Source of the DNA: Gammaproteobacteria bacterium UBA3532
GTDB taxonomy: Bacteria > Pseudomonadota > Gammaproteobacteria > Enterobacterales > UBA3532
Length of the DNA: 32,163 nucleotides
Direction: 5' to 3'
Assembly (NCBI GenBank): GCA_002376965.1
Contig: DFOV01000204.1
Coordinates: 1-32,163 of the forward strand
Position 1 is the stretch's first letter, and each line of letters begins with the position of its first letter. Positions 8,424 to 17,654 of this stretch are shown here, in pieces. The translations under genes were made by a program, and so were the position numbers. The notes beneath the pieces were generated by a model. The model searched no databases and was not told where the DNA came from. It worked only from the letters and a program-made list of their open reading frames with translations.

Positions 8424-9928
8424 AGAAAAAGCCTATCTCTACTGGTTCAGACTGGACATTTGAGTTACTTGATAAATATTACGTCGAGATAGAACGTATT
8501 GCTCATGATGTGTTTCAACTGGATACTTATCCCAACCAAATAGAAGTCATAACGGCTGAACAAATGATGGATGCCTACGCCAGTGTCGGTATGCCGGTTG
8601 GCTACAGCCATTGGTCATTTGGTAAACAATTTATCCAAACCGAGCAAAATTATAAGCGGGGAGCTATGGGACTTGCTTATGAAATTGTTATCAATTCCAA
8701 TCCGTGTATCTCCTATCTAATGGAAGAAAACACGATGACCATGCAGGCTTTGGTCATAGCTCATGCTGCTTTTGGTCATAATTCTTTCTTCAAAAACAAT
8801 TATTTGTTTAAAACCTGGACTGATGCAGATTCGATTATTGACTACTTGGTATTCGCCAAGGATTACGTCAAGAAATGTGAGATGCGCTACGGTATTGATG
8901 AAGTTGAAGATATGTTGGATAGCTGCCATGCGCTCATGAATCATGGCGTTGATCGCTACAAGCACCCACCACCGATTTCAATCGAAGAAGAGCAGCGACG
9001 CCAACAGTCCAGACAAGATTACATTCAAAGCCAAATCAACGATATTTGGCGAACGCTTCCTGATAGTGCGGTGCAAAAGCGGTCGCATTCTAGCCAGAGC
9101 TTTCCAACCGAACCACAAGAAAATTTGCTCTACTTTTTCGAAAAAAATGCGCCGCTTCTCAAACCATGGCAGCGCGAAATTATCCGTATCGTCCGTAAAA
9201 TTGCTCAGTATTTTTATCCCCAGCGCCAAACAAAGGTCATGAACGAAGGATGGGCGACTTTCTGGCACTACACCATATTGAATCAAATGCACAAAGAAGA
9301 GCTGGTTACTGATGGCTTCATGATGGAGTTCCTTCAATCACACACCAATGTGGTATACCAGCCAACATACGACAAGCCCTACTATAATGGGGTAAATCCT
9401 TATGCGCTTGGCTTTGCCATGATGTCCGACATCCGCAGAATTTGCGAATCACCTACCGATGAGGATAGACAATGGTTTCCCGATATTGCAGGTTCGCCTT
9501 GGCGAAAAACACTTGAATCGGCAATGATTCAGTTCAAAGACGAGAGCTATATTGCACAGTATTTGTCACCAAAGCTCATTCGTGACTTCAAGTTCTTTAC
9601 TATTTTGGATGACAGTGATCGCACCAACCTGGAGGTTTCAGCTATCCATAATGAACACGGATATAAGGCTATTCGTCAGCAACTATCAGATAATTTCAAC
9701 TTGAGTATTAACGAACCCAACATTGAAGTTGTCAATGTAGATATCAATGGCGACCGCTCTTTGAAGCTGCGGCATAAAGTTCAAGATGGACGCATGTTAG
9801 ACGATGGTAGCGCCAATGAAGTATTGCGCCACGTCTATCGTCTGTGGAGATTTCCGGTCCATTTAGAGTCAGTAAACCTTGAAGACAAAGTCCTTCGAAC
9901 CTACCATTGCCCGGAAAATCCCCACTGA
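8420..9928 (+). CDS. ycgB: SpoVR family protein YcgB
   Basis: This 502-residue protein is close to E. coli YcgB (about 510 aa) over its full length and belongs to the SpoVR family, named after a Bacillus spore-cortex protein. Family signatures include [16 protein letters not shown] (115-130), [14 protein letters not shown] (168-181), [17 protein letters not shown] (231-247), [12 protein letters not shown] (275-286) and NPYALGFAM (326-334). The conserved His/Glu positions suggest a metal or catalytic site, but no enzymatic activity is established. It starts inside the yeaH stop codon, so the three proteins are co-translated and probably co-act. In E. coli ycgB lies apart from yeaGH; here all three are together. 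A possible weak promoter for tatA overlaps the end of this gene. Confidence 0.92.
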   Translation: MKKKPISTGSDWTFELLDKYYVEIERIAHDVFQLDTYPNQIEVITAEQMMDAYASVGMPVGYSHWSFGKQFIQTEQNYKRGAMGLAYEIVINSNPCISYLMEENTMTMQALVIAHAAFGHNSFFKNNYLFKTWTDADSIIDYLVFAKDYVKKCEMRYGIDEVEDMLDSCHALMNHGVDRYKHPPPISIEEEQRRQQSRQDYIQSQINDIWRTLPDSAVQKRSHSSQSFPTEPQENLLYFFEKNAPLLKPWQREIIRIVRKIAQYFYPQRQTKVMNEGWATFWHYTILNQMHKEELVTDGFMMEFLQSHTNVVYQPTYDKPYYNGVNPYALGFAMMSDIRRICESPTDEDRQWFPDIAGSPWRKTLESAMIQFKDESYIAQYLSPKLIRDFKFFTILDDSDRTNLEVSAIHNEHGYKAIRQQLSDNFNLSINEPNIEVVNVDINGDRSLKLRHKVQDGRMLDDGSANEVLRHVYRLWRFPVHLESVNLEDKVLRTYHCPENPH

Positions 9929-10068
9929 TTTTGCTTAATTGTCAGAATAATGGTTAAATTGCTGTGGCTTAGCTGCTTTATCAAAGCTACAATTCTGAGT
10001 CGGGAATCAGCTGGCACATGCCATCGATTATAAGAAGAACTTAGACCATCAAAAGAGACATCACTATT

Positions 10069-10305
10069 ATGGGCGGAATCAGCATTTGGCAATTACTAAT
10101 CATCGCAGTTATCGTAATCCTGTTATTTGGTACGAAAAAGCTGCGTAATGTCGGCGGCGATTTGGGATCTGCGTTAAAGAGTTTTAAGAAAGCCATGAAT
10201 GACGATGATAAAGACGCCGATTTCAGTAAGCTTGAAAGTAAAGAAAGTCAAAGCGCTCAAAGCAGCGACGAGCAAGCAAAAGAAAAACAAAAAGACAACG
10301 TATAA
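10069..10305 (+). CDS. tatA: Sec-independent translocase pore subunit TatA
   Basis: This 78-residue protein is TatA, the pore-forming subunit of the twin-arginine translocase, which exports folded proteins across the inner membrane. It has one short N-terminal membrane helix (about residues 6-20), the [14 protein letters not shown] hinge (20-33) and an amphipathic helix ending FKKAM (38-42), followed by an acidic tail rich in Asp, Glu, Lys and Ser. Key TatA features (FG after the helix, FKKAM) are present. It lacks TatB traits (Glu in the membrane helix, LGPQRLP motif), so it is TatA rather than a mislabelled TatB. tatC begins 27 bases after its stop and no tatB intervenes. The possible -35/-10 pair TTGCTT/TTAAAT at 9931-9959 is weak. 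The ribosome binding site is also weak (AAGAG far upstream). Confidence 0.94.
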   Translation: MGGISIWQLLIIAVIVILLFGTKKLRNVGGDLGSALKSFKKAMNDDDKDADFSKLESKESQSAQSSDEQAKEKQKDNV

Positions 10306-10332
10306 ACGTTTGACCGATAAAAACGAGATTGC

Positions 10333-11094
10333 ATGAGCAACGCAACAACCACAGAAGATATGCCGCTAGTCTCTCACCTGCTAGAGCTGAGAGACCGACT
10401 GCTAAGAGCGCTGCTTAGTGTACTTATCGTATTCATACCTTTGGTATTTTTTCGTAACGAACTCTACACGCTTTTTTCCAACCCGATTATTGAGGCCATG
10501 CCGGAAGGGAGTAAGATGCTGGCTACTGACGTTGCCTCGACGTTTTTTACTCCTATCAAATTAACGATCGTCGCATCATTCTTCATCGCTATCCCAGCTG
10601 TTCTATACCAAATTTGGGCCTTTATCGCTCCAGGGCTATATGAACATGAAAAGAAATGGGTTTTCCCATTAATGGTCTTTAGTTCTTCTCTTTTTTATCT
10701 TGGAATTGCATTCGCTTATTTCGTTGTTCTTCCCATTGCCTTTATGTTTTTTAGTGAATCCACCCCAGAAGGCGTAACCTTGGCACCAGATATCACCAGC
10801 TATCTAAATCTGGTACTAAAGCTGTTTTTTGCTTTTGGTTTGGCGTTTGAGGTACCAATAGCTACCTTTTTGGTTGTTCTATCGGGAATGACAACTGTTG
10901 AAAGCTTACGCGAAAAGCGTCCCTACATCGTCGTTGGTGCTTTTATCGTCGGCATGCTACTCACACCACCAGATGCAATATCTCAAACGCTACTTGCCGT
11001 ACCCATGTGGCTTTTATACGAAGTAGGCATCATCATGGCGAGCAAAATTAAAAAGTCTCCAGAAGACATTTCTGACAACGAAGAAGACGCTTAA
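10333..11094 (+). CDS. tatC: Twin-arginine translocase receptor subunit TatC
   Basis: This 253-residue polytopic inner-membrane protein has six predicted membrane segments. TatC binds the twin-arginine signal peptide. Hallmarks include the N-terminal SHLLELRDRLL (14-24), ATDVASTFFTPIKLT (44-58), YQIWAFIAPGLYEHEKK (containing the signal-peptide-binding Phe and Glu equivalents of E. coli Phe94 and Glu103), AFAYFVVLPIAF and KRPYIVVGAFIVGMLLTPPD. Length and topology are normal. It forms an operon with tatA. In most gammaproteobacteria tatB lies between tatA and tatC; here it is absent from the locus. A strong terminator at 11221-11250 follows. Confidence 0.96.
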   Translation: MSNATTTEDMPLVSHLLELRDRLLRALLSVLIVFIPLVFFRNELYTLFSNPIIEAMPEGSKMLATDVASTFFTPIKLTIVASFFIAIPAVLYQIWAFIAPGLYEHEKKWVFPLMVFSSSLFYLGIAFAYFVVLPIAFMFFSESTPEGVTLAPDITSYLNLVLKLFFAFGLAFEVPIATFLVVLSGMTTVESLREKRPYIVVGAFIVGMLLTPPDAISQTLLAVPMWLLYEVGIIMASKIKKSPEDISDNEEDA

Positions 11095-11220
11095 AACATC
11101 AGACTGTTGCATCGTACACTATCCAGTTACCAATAATTGTAGATTTCACCACTCCCCTTTTTTATTTACCTTTTTTCACTTAAGCCGGAGTTACTATAGG
11201 TAACCAAGCCCCCCTATAAA

Positions 11221-11250
11221 AAACGCCGAAACATTTAAGTTTCGGCGTTT
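11221..11250. terminator. Bidirectional intrinsic terminator between tatC and topA
   Basis: A perfect 12-bp stem (AAACGCCGAAAC at 11221-11232, GTTTCGGCGTTT at 11239-11250) encloses a six-base loop. The plus-strand tail is TTTCTTTA. On the minus strand the flanking run of A at 11218-11223 becomes a T-tract. It lies between convergent tatC and topA and can serve both. Confidence 0.9.
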
Positions 11251-11296
11251 CTTTAGGCTTATATCGCTGCGACGATAGATGCGGCCCTAATGAAGG

Positions 11297-13939
11297 CTAT
11301 TTTGCACCTTTAGGCGGCGAGGCCTCTTCCCATTTACCATCGCGGTAGTAGACCCGCCAACCAGAATCTTTGCCATCGTTCTCAGAGGCTATATATTGCT
11401 CCTTAGCTTTCCTGCTGTAACGAATTAGCGCCGGATTTCCTAGCTTATCGGCAACTGGCGCATTGGTAAGGTAGCGGTGTTTGGGATCGAGCTCATCTTT
11501 GTGTGGTATCAGCTCAGATACGAGTGGTGCGCGCGTTTCGCGTGATTTAGGAAAATCATGGGCAGCCAGGAATATCCCAGATGCACCATCTCTTAGCACA
11601 AAGTAGGCATCAGACTTTGTACACTTTAACTCAGGCATTGGTACTGGATCAGCCTTCGGCGGAGCAGGCGTACCATCCTTAAGCAGCTTACGCGTGTTCT
11701 TACATTCATCATTTGTGCAACCGAAGTATTTACCAAATCGCCCATTTTTTAACTGCATCTCGGACTGACATTTGTCGCACTCGATAACTGGCCCGTCATA
11801 TCCTTTGATTTTAAACTTACCTTTTTCTATTACATGGCCAGAACAATCGGGATTATTGCCACAGATATGAAGACGCGTTTCTTCATTGACCAAGTAGCTA
11901 TCCATTGCGGTTCCACAGACCGGGCAGCGCTTTTTCTTTCGCAACTCATTGAGTTCGGCTTCATCATTATTAACCTGATCAGCAGCAATAGTCTCATCGC
12001 CAGGAACCAGGTTAATGGTAGTCTTGCAGCGTTCTTTTGGCGGAAGATTGTAACCTGTACAGCCTAAAAATACGCCAGTTGACGCTGTTCTGACAGCCAT
12101 TGCGCGTTCACAAGTCGGGCAACTAATGTCGACCTCAGTAGGGCGATTTTCTGCCATTCCACCTTCGTCATCAGGCTTATTTGCCAGCTCCAGCCGCTTG
12201 GTGAAGCCGTCAAAAAATTTGTTGAGCGCATCTTTCCAACTTTCTCTACCCTCTGCGATGCTATCAAGTCGCTCTTCCATCATCGCTGTAAAGCTATAGT
12301 CCATCAAGTCTTCAAAGCTACCGTCAAGGCGATCGGTAACGATCTCTCCCATTTTCTCAGCGTAAAAGCGACGAGCCTCTAACCTTACGTAACCACGATC
12401 CTGTATTGTTGAAATAATCGAAGCATAGGTGGATGGGCGCCCAATACCTCGTTTCTCCAGTTCCTTAACAAGACTAGCTTCTGTATAGCGAGCTGGTGGT
12501 TTGGTGAAGTGCTGCTTCGTTTCAACTTTATCCAGTACCAGGGTCTGGCCTTGTTTGACTTCTGGCAATAAGGCATCGTCACCTTTCACCAATGGCGATA
12601 GTACACGCGTCCACCCATCAAACTTCAAGACACGCCCTTTCGCTCTCAGCCCGTAGTCTGCGGCATCTATATTAATCTGTGTGACATCGTATAACGCAGG
12701 CATCATTTGGCAGGCTATAAATTGACGTCGAATCAAATCATAGAGTTTTTGCGCGTCAGCCTCTGCGCCTGCTAATGCTGCAGGCTCCAGGTTGACGTCT
12801 GTTGGGCGAATGGCCTCATGGGCTTCTTGTGCCCCAGACTTACTTTTGTAGATATTTGCGCTTTCTGGCAGATATTTTTCACCACAATTCTCTGCAATCC
12901 ACTCTCGCGACATCGTCAATGCATCTGCACTTAGCGCAGTCGAGTCTGTACGCATATAGGTAATATAACCAGCTTCATACAAGCGCTGAGCCACCATCAT
13001 GGTTTTTTTAACACCGAACCGTAACCTTGTGCTGGCAGCCTGCTGTAGTGTCGAGGTAATAAAAGGAGCGCTAGGCCGAGATTGCGAGGGTTTGGTTTCT
13101 ACCGATTTTACGATATGCGGTGAAGATTGAAGAACCGACCGAGCCTTATCCGCCACTTCTTTATTGGGGATGGTTATATTCTTACCGTTTTGGCTAAGTA
13201 ACTTACAAACCAGAGGCTCTTGCTCAGCCACTTTCAAATGGGAATGTATGTCCCAAAATTCTTCCGGTTGAAATGCTGAAATATCGCGTTCTTTTTCGAC
13301 AACCAGCTTAACCGCAACGGATTGTACTCGCCCTGCAGATAACCCTCTAGCAACCTTTTTCCACAACAGTGGCGAAACCATAAAGCCGACAACCCGATCA
13401 AGAAAGCGCCGAGCTTGCTGGGCATTGACACGATCCATATCCAATGAAGCGGGCTTAACAAAAGCTTCTTTAATCGCTTTTTTAGTGATCTCGTTAAAAA
13501 CTACCCGTTTGAACTTTTCTGGCTCTCCACCGATGATTTCGCGCAAATGCCAGGCAATCGCTTCCCCTTCACGATCCAAATCCGTCGCGAGATAGATTTC
13601 ATCAGATTTAGCAGCCAACTTTTTTAGTTCATCAACGACTTTTTCCTTGCCAGCCATAATCTGATAGTCCGCCTGCCAATCCGAATAAGGATCAACCCCC
13701 ATGGAGTGGATCAGCTTAGCTCGCTCTTTTTCAGCCTGGTAACGTTCTTTCTCTTCTGGCGGTAGTTTTCGAACTTCTGCGGCAGTCAAACTTTTGAACT
13801 TGGGTGATGTTTCTCTCTTGCCTGTCGGAAGATCGCGAATGTGGCCAACAGATGACTTCACTAAATACTGTTTTCCTAAGTATTTATTGATGGTTTTGGC
13901 TTTTGCGGGTGACTCAACAATAACAAGAGATTTCGACAT
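11297..13939 (-). CDS. topA: DNA topoisomerase I
   Basis: This 880-residue type IA topoisomerase relaxes negative supercoils by transient single-strand cleavage. The Toprim domain at the N-terminus has Glu9 ([11 protein letters not shown]) and the acidic triad Asp120/Asp122/Glu124 in [10 protein letters not shown]. The catalytic tyrosine is Tyr328 in [11 protein letters not shown]. The clamp region includes [10 protein letters not shown] and [11 protein letters not shown]. The C-terminus carries three four-cysteine zinc ribbons (CPTC, CPVC and CDKC starting motifs) and a further non-cysteine topo C-terminal repeat, as in E. coli TopA (865 aa). The start gives the canonical [15 protein letters not shown]; no good ribosome binding site precedes it. 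It ends toward the shared terminator and is not obviously part of an operon. Confidence 0.97.
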   Translation of the reverse strand: MSKSLVIVESPAKAKTINKYLGKQYLVKSSVGHIRDLPTGKRETSPKFKSLTAAEVRKLPPEEKERYQAEKERAKLIHSMGVDPYSDWQADYQIMAGKEKVVDELKKLAAKSDEIYLATDLDREGEAIAWHLREIIGGEPEKFKRVVFNEITKKAIKEAFVKPASLDMDRVNAQQARRFLDRVVGFMVSPLLWKKVARGLSAGRVQSVAVKLVVEKERDISAFQPEEFWDIHSHLKVAEQEPLVCKLLSQNGKNITIPNKEVADKARSVLQSSPHIVKSVETKPSQSRPSAPFITSTLQQAASTRLRFGVKKTMMVAQRLYEAGYITYMRTDSTALSADALTMSREWIAENCGEKYLPESANIYKSKSGAQEAHEAIRPTDVNLEPAALAGAEADAQKLYDLIRRQFIACQMMPALYDVTQINIDAADYGLRAKGRVLKFDGWTRVLSPLVKGDDALLPEVKQGQTLVLDKVETKQHFTKPPARYTEASLVKELEKRGIGRPSTYASIISTIQDRGYVRLEARRFYAEKMGEIVTDRLDGSFEDLMDYSFTAMMEERLDSIAEGRESWKDALNKFFDGFTKRLELANKPDDEGGMAENRPTEVDISCPTCERAMAVRTASTGVFLGCTGYNLPPKERCKTTINLVPGDETIAADQVNNDEAELNELRKKKRCPVCGTAMDSYLVNEETRLHICGNNPDCSGHVIEKGKFKIKGYDGPVIECDKCQSEMQLKNGRFGKYFGCTNDECKNTRKLLKDGTPAPPKADPVPMPELKCTKSDAYFVLRDGASGIFLAAHDFPKSRETRAPLVSELIPHKDELDPKHRYLTNAPVADKLGNPALIRYSRKAKEQYIASENDGKDSGWRVYYRDGKWEEASPPKGAK

Positions 13940-13979
13940 AAGGGACTATTTGCTCATCTTTTATTAGGCTATGGAGTGC

Positions 13980-14009
13980 AATATATAAGTGAAAACAAGC
14001 AAACTTCAA
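13980..14009 (-). promoter_or_regulatory. Candidate sigma-70 promoter of topA
   Basis: On the minus strand TTGAAG (14009-14004) and TATATT (13985-13980) are separated by 18 bases. The -10 matches five of six and the -35 four of six consensus positions. It lies about 40 bases before the topA start codon, in a 180-base gap. Assignment is by pattern only. Confidence 0.35.
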
Positions 14010-14119
14010 GTTTATTCACACATCTTGGCCGATTTTTTGTGGTTTGTGCGCAATTATTGCTCACTCTGTTTATGAAATGCACAAATTATGAACACCGTTA
14101 CACAGGATATAAAAAGGTT

Positions 14120-16288
14120 CTAGTCAATAGGTAACGAAATGGTAAATTTCGCCCCATCGCCAGGCTTGGTATCTAAATCAATCTTACCTTTATGGTTATT
14201 ATGAATAATAAAATACGATACAGATAACCCCAGCCCCGTGCCATCTCCAACACCTTTGGTCGTATAAAAAGGCTCGAAAACGCGTTTGCGTATCTCATCG
14301 CTCATTCCAGGCCCGTTATCTTGAATGACTATATCAATATAGCCATGGTTCTGTCTGGTCGACACATGAATACTCGGATGCTCAGTTTTTTGCATCGCCT
14401 GTGCCGCATTCTTTAGCAAATTAAGCAGTACTTGCACTATTTCGCCGGAGTTAAGCGGAATACGAGGTAGTTCGCTGCCATATTCTCTAATTAGCTCGAT
14501 ATTGCGAAAATCAAAACGCTTTTTCATATCAAAGTCTTTGGCAGCAAGCTCGATACTGGTATCAAGTAACTTATTGACATCATATAGCTGACCCGACTCA
14601 CGATTTTTACGGCTAAAGTTCAGCATATTATCAACAATCGACGCAGCTCGTTCACCGGCCTCAACGATATTATCGAAAAATCGATTGATGCCTCGCTCTT
14701 CCAGGTATCGGTTCAGCTGATGCATTTCAAAGCCCAGTTCATCAGCTACCTCTGCATTTTTCGGTAGCCTGTCAGATAAACGACGACGTACCGTTTGCAT
14801 ACCTTGCAGTATGCCACCTAGCGGATTATTGATTTCATGCGCCATACCTGCTGCCAATCCACCTACCGACATCATCTTTTCCGTTTGAACCATCATATCT
14901 TCCAGACGTACCTGGCTGGTAACATCATCAATGCGCACTACTGCACCCGATACTTCCTGAGATATCAGCGGATACACCATGATATTAAGGATCATATTTC
15001 GTTCGCCAACGCTGGCTTTTACGCGCTCTACTTTTTGGGTAGCCTGCTCTTTAAGTGCCTGCTCTATCAATGAAGCGTGAGGCTCTAGCTCTGGCATGAT
15101 AGCAATCAGGCTTTGACCAACAGCCTCATCCTTCTCCAACTGGCAATGATACGTTGCCTGTCTATTCCACTGAGTTACCGTACCATCGAGATCGATCGCT
15201 ACCAATACCGATGGCATCGAGTCGATAATATTTGAAAGGTGATTTTTTACCTGTTTGATCTCAAGCTCGGCACGGTTAGCCTTAGCAAGCTGCTTGACCA
15301 AGTCCTGATTCAATGCCCGTACCTGGTTTTCACTTCGCTTTATTCCAGTAATGTTTTCGATAACTCCAAGAATATAGCTTTCACCGTTGGATTCGAACTT
15401 GGTTAACCGCCACCGAAGCATCTGCTGGCCAATACCGCGAACTTCAAATGCGCGCTCAATTTCAATAGAAACCTGTTCTGAAGCAACAAACCTCTCCTGC
15501 ATTTCGCGCAGATAATGACGGTCATTGACGCTCCAGTCCAAGTGAAAGTCGGTTTTGCCAATAACATCTTCGGTGTTACGTAAATTCAATAACGCGGCAA
15601 ATACCTGATTGATTTTCAGGTATTCGAGTTTAAGATTTTTTTGGAAAACAGCATCTGTAATCCCATCAAACAGCGCGACATTCAGATCACTAACTAAGCG
15701 ATATTTGTGCTCGATATCCTTGTTTACGTCGCGAACAGATTCAGACTGCCCCAGCGCATGATCCAACGTTTCCTTGAAATGAATGAAGCAAGGCTCAACA
15801 TCTGGTGCCTCCCCATCATTTGGGGCCTCAATTGCCTGATCCAACCTGCGAATTCCTTGTAAGATAAGGGCTTTGTTAACTTGGGTAATGAGTAAAGCGA
15901 CTAAATTCAGGCACAGAGATAGAAGTAAGAACAGCGAAAACGCCGTTTGACGGATATCCCGCTTATCCGTATATCCAATCAGCTTGAACTGCCTGACTTC
16001 AACTTTAAGCGCATCCTCCTTATCTATCTCAGCGCCAGCAATAAATTGCCCGTTTTCTTCAACCAACTGAATACTATTCAAGGCTATCCATTTAAAGGAC
16101 TTGTTGCCAAGCGGCGTGTCGGAAATACGTGAATAATACTGATTGCTAAAAGTTCGCAATTCAGCACCCATTTGCACCAATACGTTCTCTTTTTCCTGGG
16201 CATACCAAAAATATGCCAGTGCAAAAGACACCAGTATCAAAATAACAGCGCTAAATAAATAGTAGAGGGGGTGCGAAAAGTGCTTCAA
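14120..16288 (-). CDS. PAS-domain sensor histidine kinase, orphan
   Basis: This 722-residue inner-membrane histidine kinase has two N-terminal membrane helices (about 8-28 and 115-136) flanking a short periplasmic region of about 85 residues. A first PAS-like domain covers about 200-315 (ending LGVIENITGIKRS). A coiled-coil linker follows, then a second PAS domain (about 348-460, SMPSVLVAIDLDGTVTQWN). The HisKA H-box is GMAHEINNPLGG with phospho-accepting His484. The ATPase domain has the N-box LLKNAAQA (Asn627), QDNGPGM (Asp657) and GDGTGLGLSV (681-690). The H-box and ATPase resemble the NtrB/AtoS/DctB group, which usually pairs with sigma-54-dependent regulators. No response regulator gene is in this window, so its partner and signal are unknown. 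Confidence 0.92.
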   Translation of the reverse strand: MKHFSHPLYYLFSAVILILVSFALAYFWYAQEKENVLVQMGAELRTFSNQYYSRISDTPLGNKSFKWIALNSIQLVEENGQFIAGAEIDKEDALKVEVRQFKLIGYTDKRDIRQTAFSLFLLLSLCLNLVALLITQVNKALILQGIRRLDQAIEAPNDGEAPDVEPCFIHFKETLDHALGQSESVRDVNKDIEHKYRLVSDLNVALFDGITDAVFQKNLKLEYLKINQVFAALLNLRNTEDVIGKTDFHLDWSVNDRHYLREMQERFVASEQVSIEIERAFEVRGIGQQMLRWRLTKFESNGESYILGVIENITGIKRSENQVRALNQDLVKQLAKANRAELEIKQVKNHLSNIIDSMPSVLVAIDLDGTVTQWNRQATYHCQLEKDEAVGQSLIAIMPELEPHASLIEQALKEQATQKVERVKASVGERNMILNIMVYPLISQEVSGAVVRIDDVTSQVRLEDMMVQTEKMMSVGGLAAGMAHEINNPLGGILQGMQTVRRRLSDRLPKNAEVADELGFEMHQLNRYLEERGINRFFDNIVEAGERAASIVDNMLNFSRKNRESGQLYDVNKLLDTSIELAAKDFDMKKRFDFRNIELIREYGSELPRIPLNSGEIVQVLLNLLKNAAQAMQKTEHPSIHVSTRQNHGYIDIVIQDNGPGMSDEIRKRVFEPFYTTKGVGDGTGLGLSVSYFIIHNNHKGKIDLDTKPGDGAKFTISLPID

Positions 16289-16430
16289 ATCTTAATCTTA
16301 TACATTACAGCGTAAATCAAAGGCTAGCCTACTTTAACTTTTGAGCAAACACAATAATTATACCCGAGCCGCTTTAAGATGCTCTGGCATATATCCAACC
16401 AACGCCAACGAATATACCTTAGGTTTTGAT

Positions 16431-17585
16431 TCACTGTCTTTCCGCTATTGGCACGTAGAGGGTATCTTGCGGCCCCGTATAATTGGCGATAGGCCTTAAT
16501 TTTTGATTTAGCTCTCGCTGCTCAATCACATGAGCGGTCCATCCTGCAATGCGACTCATAACAAACATCGGTGTGAATAACGTGTTGGGGACACCGGCGA
16601 CTTTAAAGGCAACAGCAGCATAAAAGTCTAAGTTAGCGTATACCTGATGGCGTTCGCGCATATACATCTCAATCGCTTGAGCAATGCTTAGTAAACGTCG
16701 GCTGCTTTCATTAATCGCTGCAGCATCAATATGCTTTTTAATATAGTGGATACGAGGGTCTCCATGGCGATAAATATTGTGCCCAAAACCAGGCACACTG
16801 CCATCATCCTCGATATACAATGACATGCGTTCTTCCACCTGTTCTGGCGAATCAAACTGCTCGATCACTGACATAGCGGCTTCGTTAGCACCACCATGCA
16901 AAGAACCACTTAGTGTCGAGATGGCAGACACTACCGAAGCATAGATATCCGACTTGGTCGCCGCTGCAATTCTTGCAGCAAATGTCGAAGCATTAAACTC
17001 ATGCTCTGAATACAGAGTCAACACACGGTCTATCAACATCGCATGATGGGGAGACGGCGACTGCTCTTGCAGAAGGCTGAGAAAATAGCGAGCATTTTTC
17101 GACTCTTCAGAAAAGGTATCTACACGACGATGCATATGATGAAAGTGATACCAATAAGCGACAATAGCTGGTATTGAAGCAATTAGCCGCTCACCAATCC
17201 GCAGTGCTTCATCATCATCTAACTCAGGTTCGATACAGCCCATCGCAGAAACCGCAGTTCTGAGTACATCCATTGGATGGGCTTCAATCGGCAAACGCTC
17301 TATTATTTGCCGAACTTGCACAGGCAGGTGACGGGCGCTACACAAGCGTTGAATGAACTGGTTCAGCTCGCTGGCATTGGGTAGCTTTTTGTATAAGAGC
17401 AAGTGGGCTGTTTCTTCAAAACTGCCTTGCGAAACAAGATCCGCAACAGAATAGCCCCGAAAAGATAAATGCCCCGAATCGGCACACAGCCGACAAATAT
17501 TGGTCGTGCCTGCGACAATACCATCTAAATCATTATTCACTGAATTTTTCGCCTCAACCAGCCCTATCTTTTTATCCTGATTCAT
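16431..17585 (-). CDS. prpC: 2-methylcitrate synthase
   Basis: This 384-residue citrate-synthase-fold enzyme most resembles PrpC, which condenses propionyl-CoA with oxaloacetate in the methylcitrate cycle. It has the SLHGGANEAAM motif (His230), GFGHNIYRHGDPR (His269) and NLDFYAAV (Asp320), the three expected catalytic residues. The C-terminal stretch GVPNTLFTPMFVMSR, AGWTAHVIEQR and RPIANYTGPQ fits PrpC better than GltA. At the GFGHxVY position, where PrpC usually has Pro and GltA Arg, this protein has Asn270. No prpB, acnD, prpF or prpD is nearby, so it may be a stand-alone or paralogous copy, and citrate synthase activity cannot be excluded. It follows an ABC exporter by 69 bases on the same strand. 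The ribosome binding site is weak. Confidence 0.82.
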   Translation of the reverse strand: MNQDKKIGLVEAKNSVNNDLDGIVAGTTNICRLCADSGHLSFRGYSVADLVSQGSFEETAHLLLYKKLPNASELNQFIQRLCSARHLPVQVRQIIERLPIEAHPMDVLRTAVSAMGCIEPELDDDEALRIGERLIASIPAIVAYWYHFHHMHRRVDTFSEESKNARYFLSLLQEQSPSPHHAMLIDRVLTLYSEHEFNASTFAARIAAATKSDIYASVVSAISTLSGSLHGGANEAAMSVIEQFDSPEQVEERMSLYIEDDGSVPGFGHNIYRHGDPRIHYIKKHIDAAAINESSRRLLSIAQAIEMYMRERHQVYANLDFYAAVAFKVAGVPNTLFTPMFVMSRIAGWTAHVIEQRELNQKLRPIANYTGPQDTLYVPIAERQ

Positions 17586-17654
17586 AGACTTATATTCGTC
17601 AAGGCTTGAACCTGTTTATCTACAGGAAAAGTGTACCAACGCTTGTTTGGATTA

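Noticed and set aside
9960..10000. Hairpin-like sequence after ycgB
   Set aside because: The stem is about five pairs with no T-tract, so it is too weak to call a terminator.
10306..10332. Possible cryptic tatB between tatA and tatC
   Set aside because: The gap is only 27 bases, too short for any TatB.
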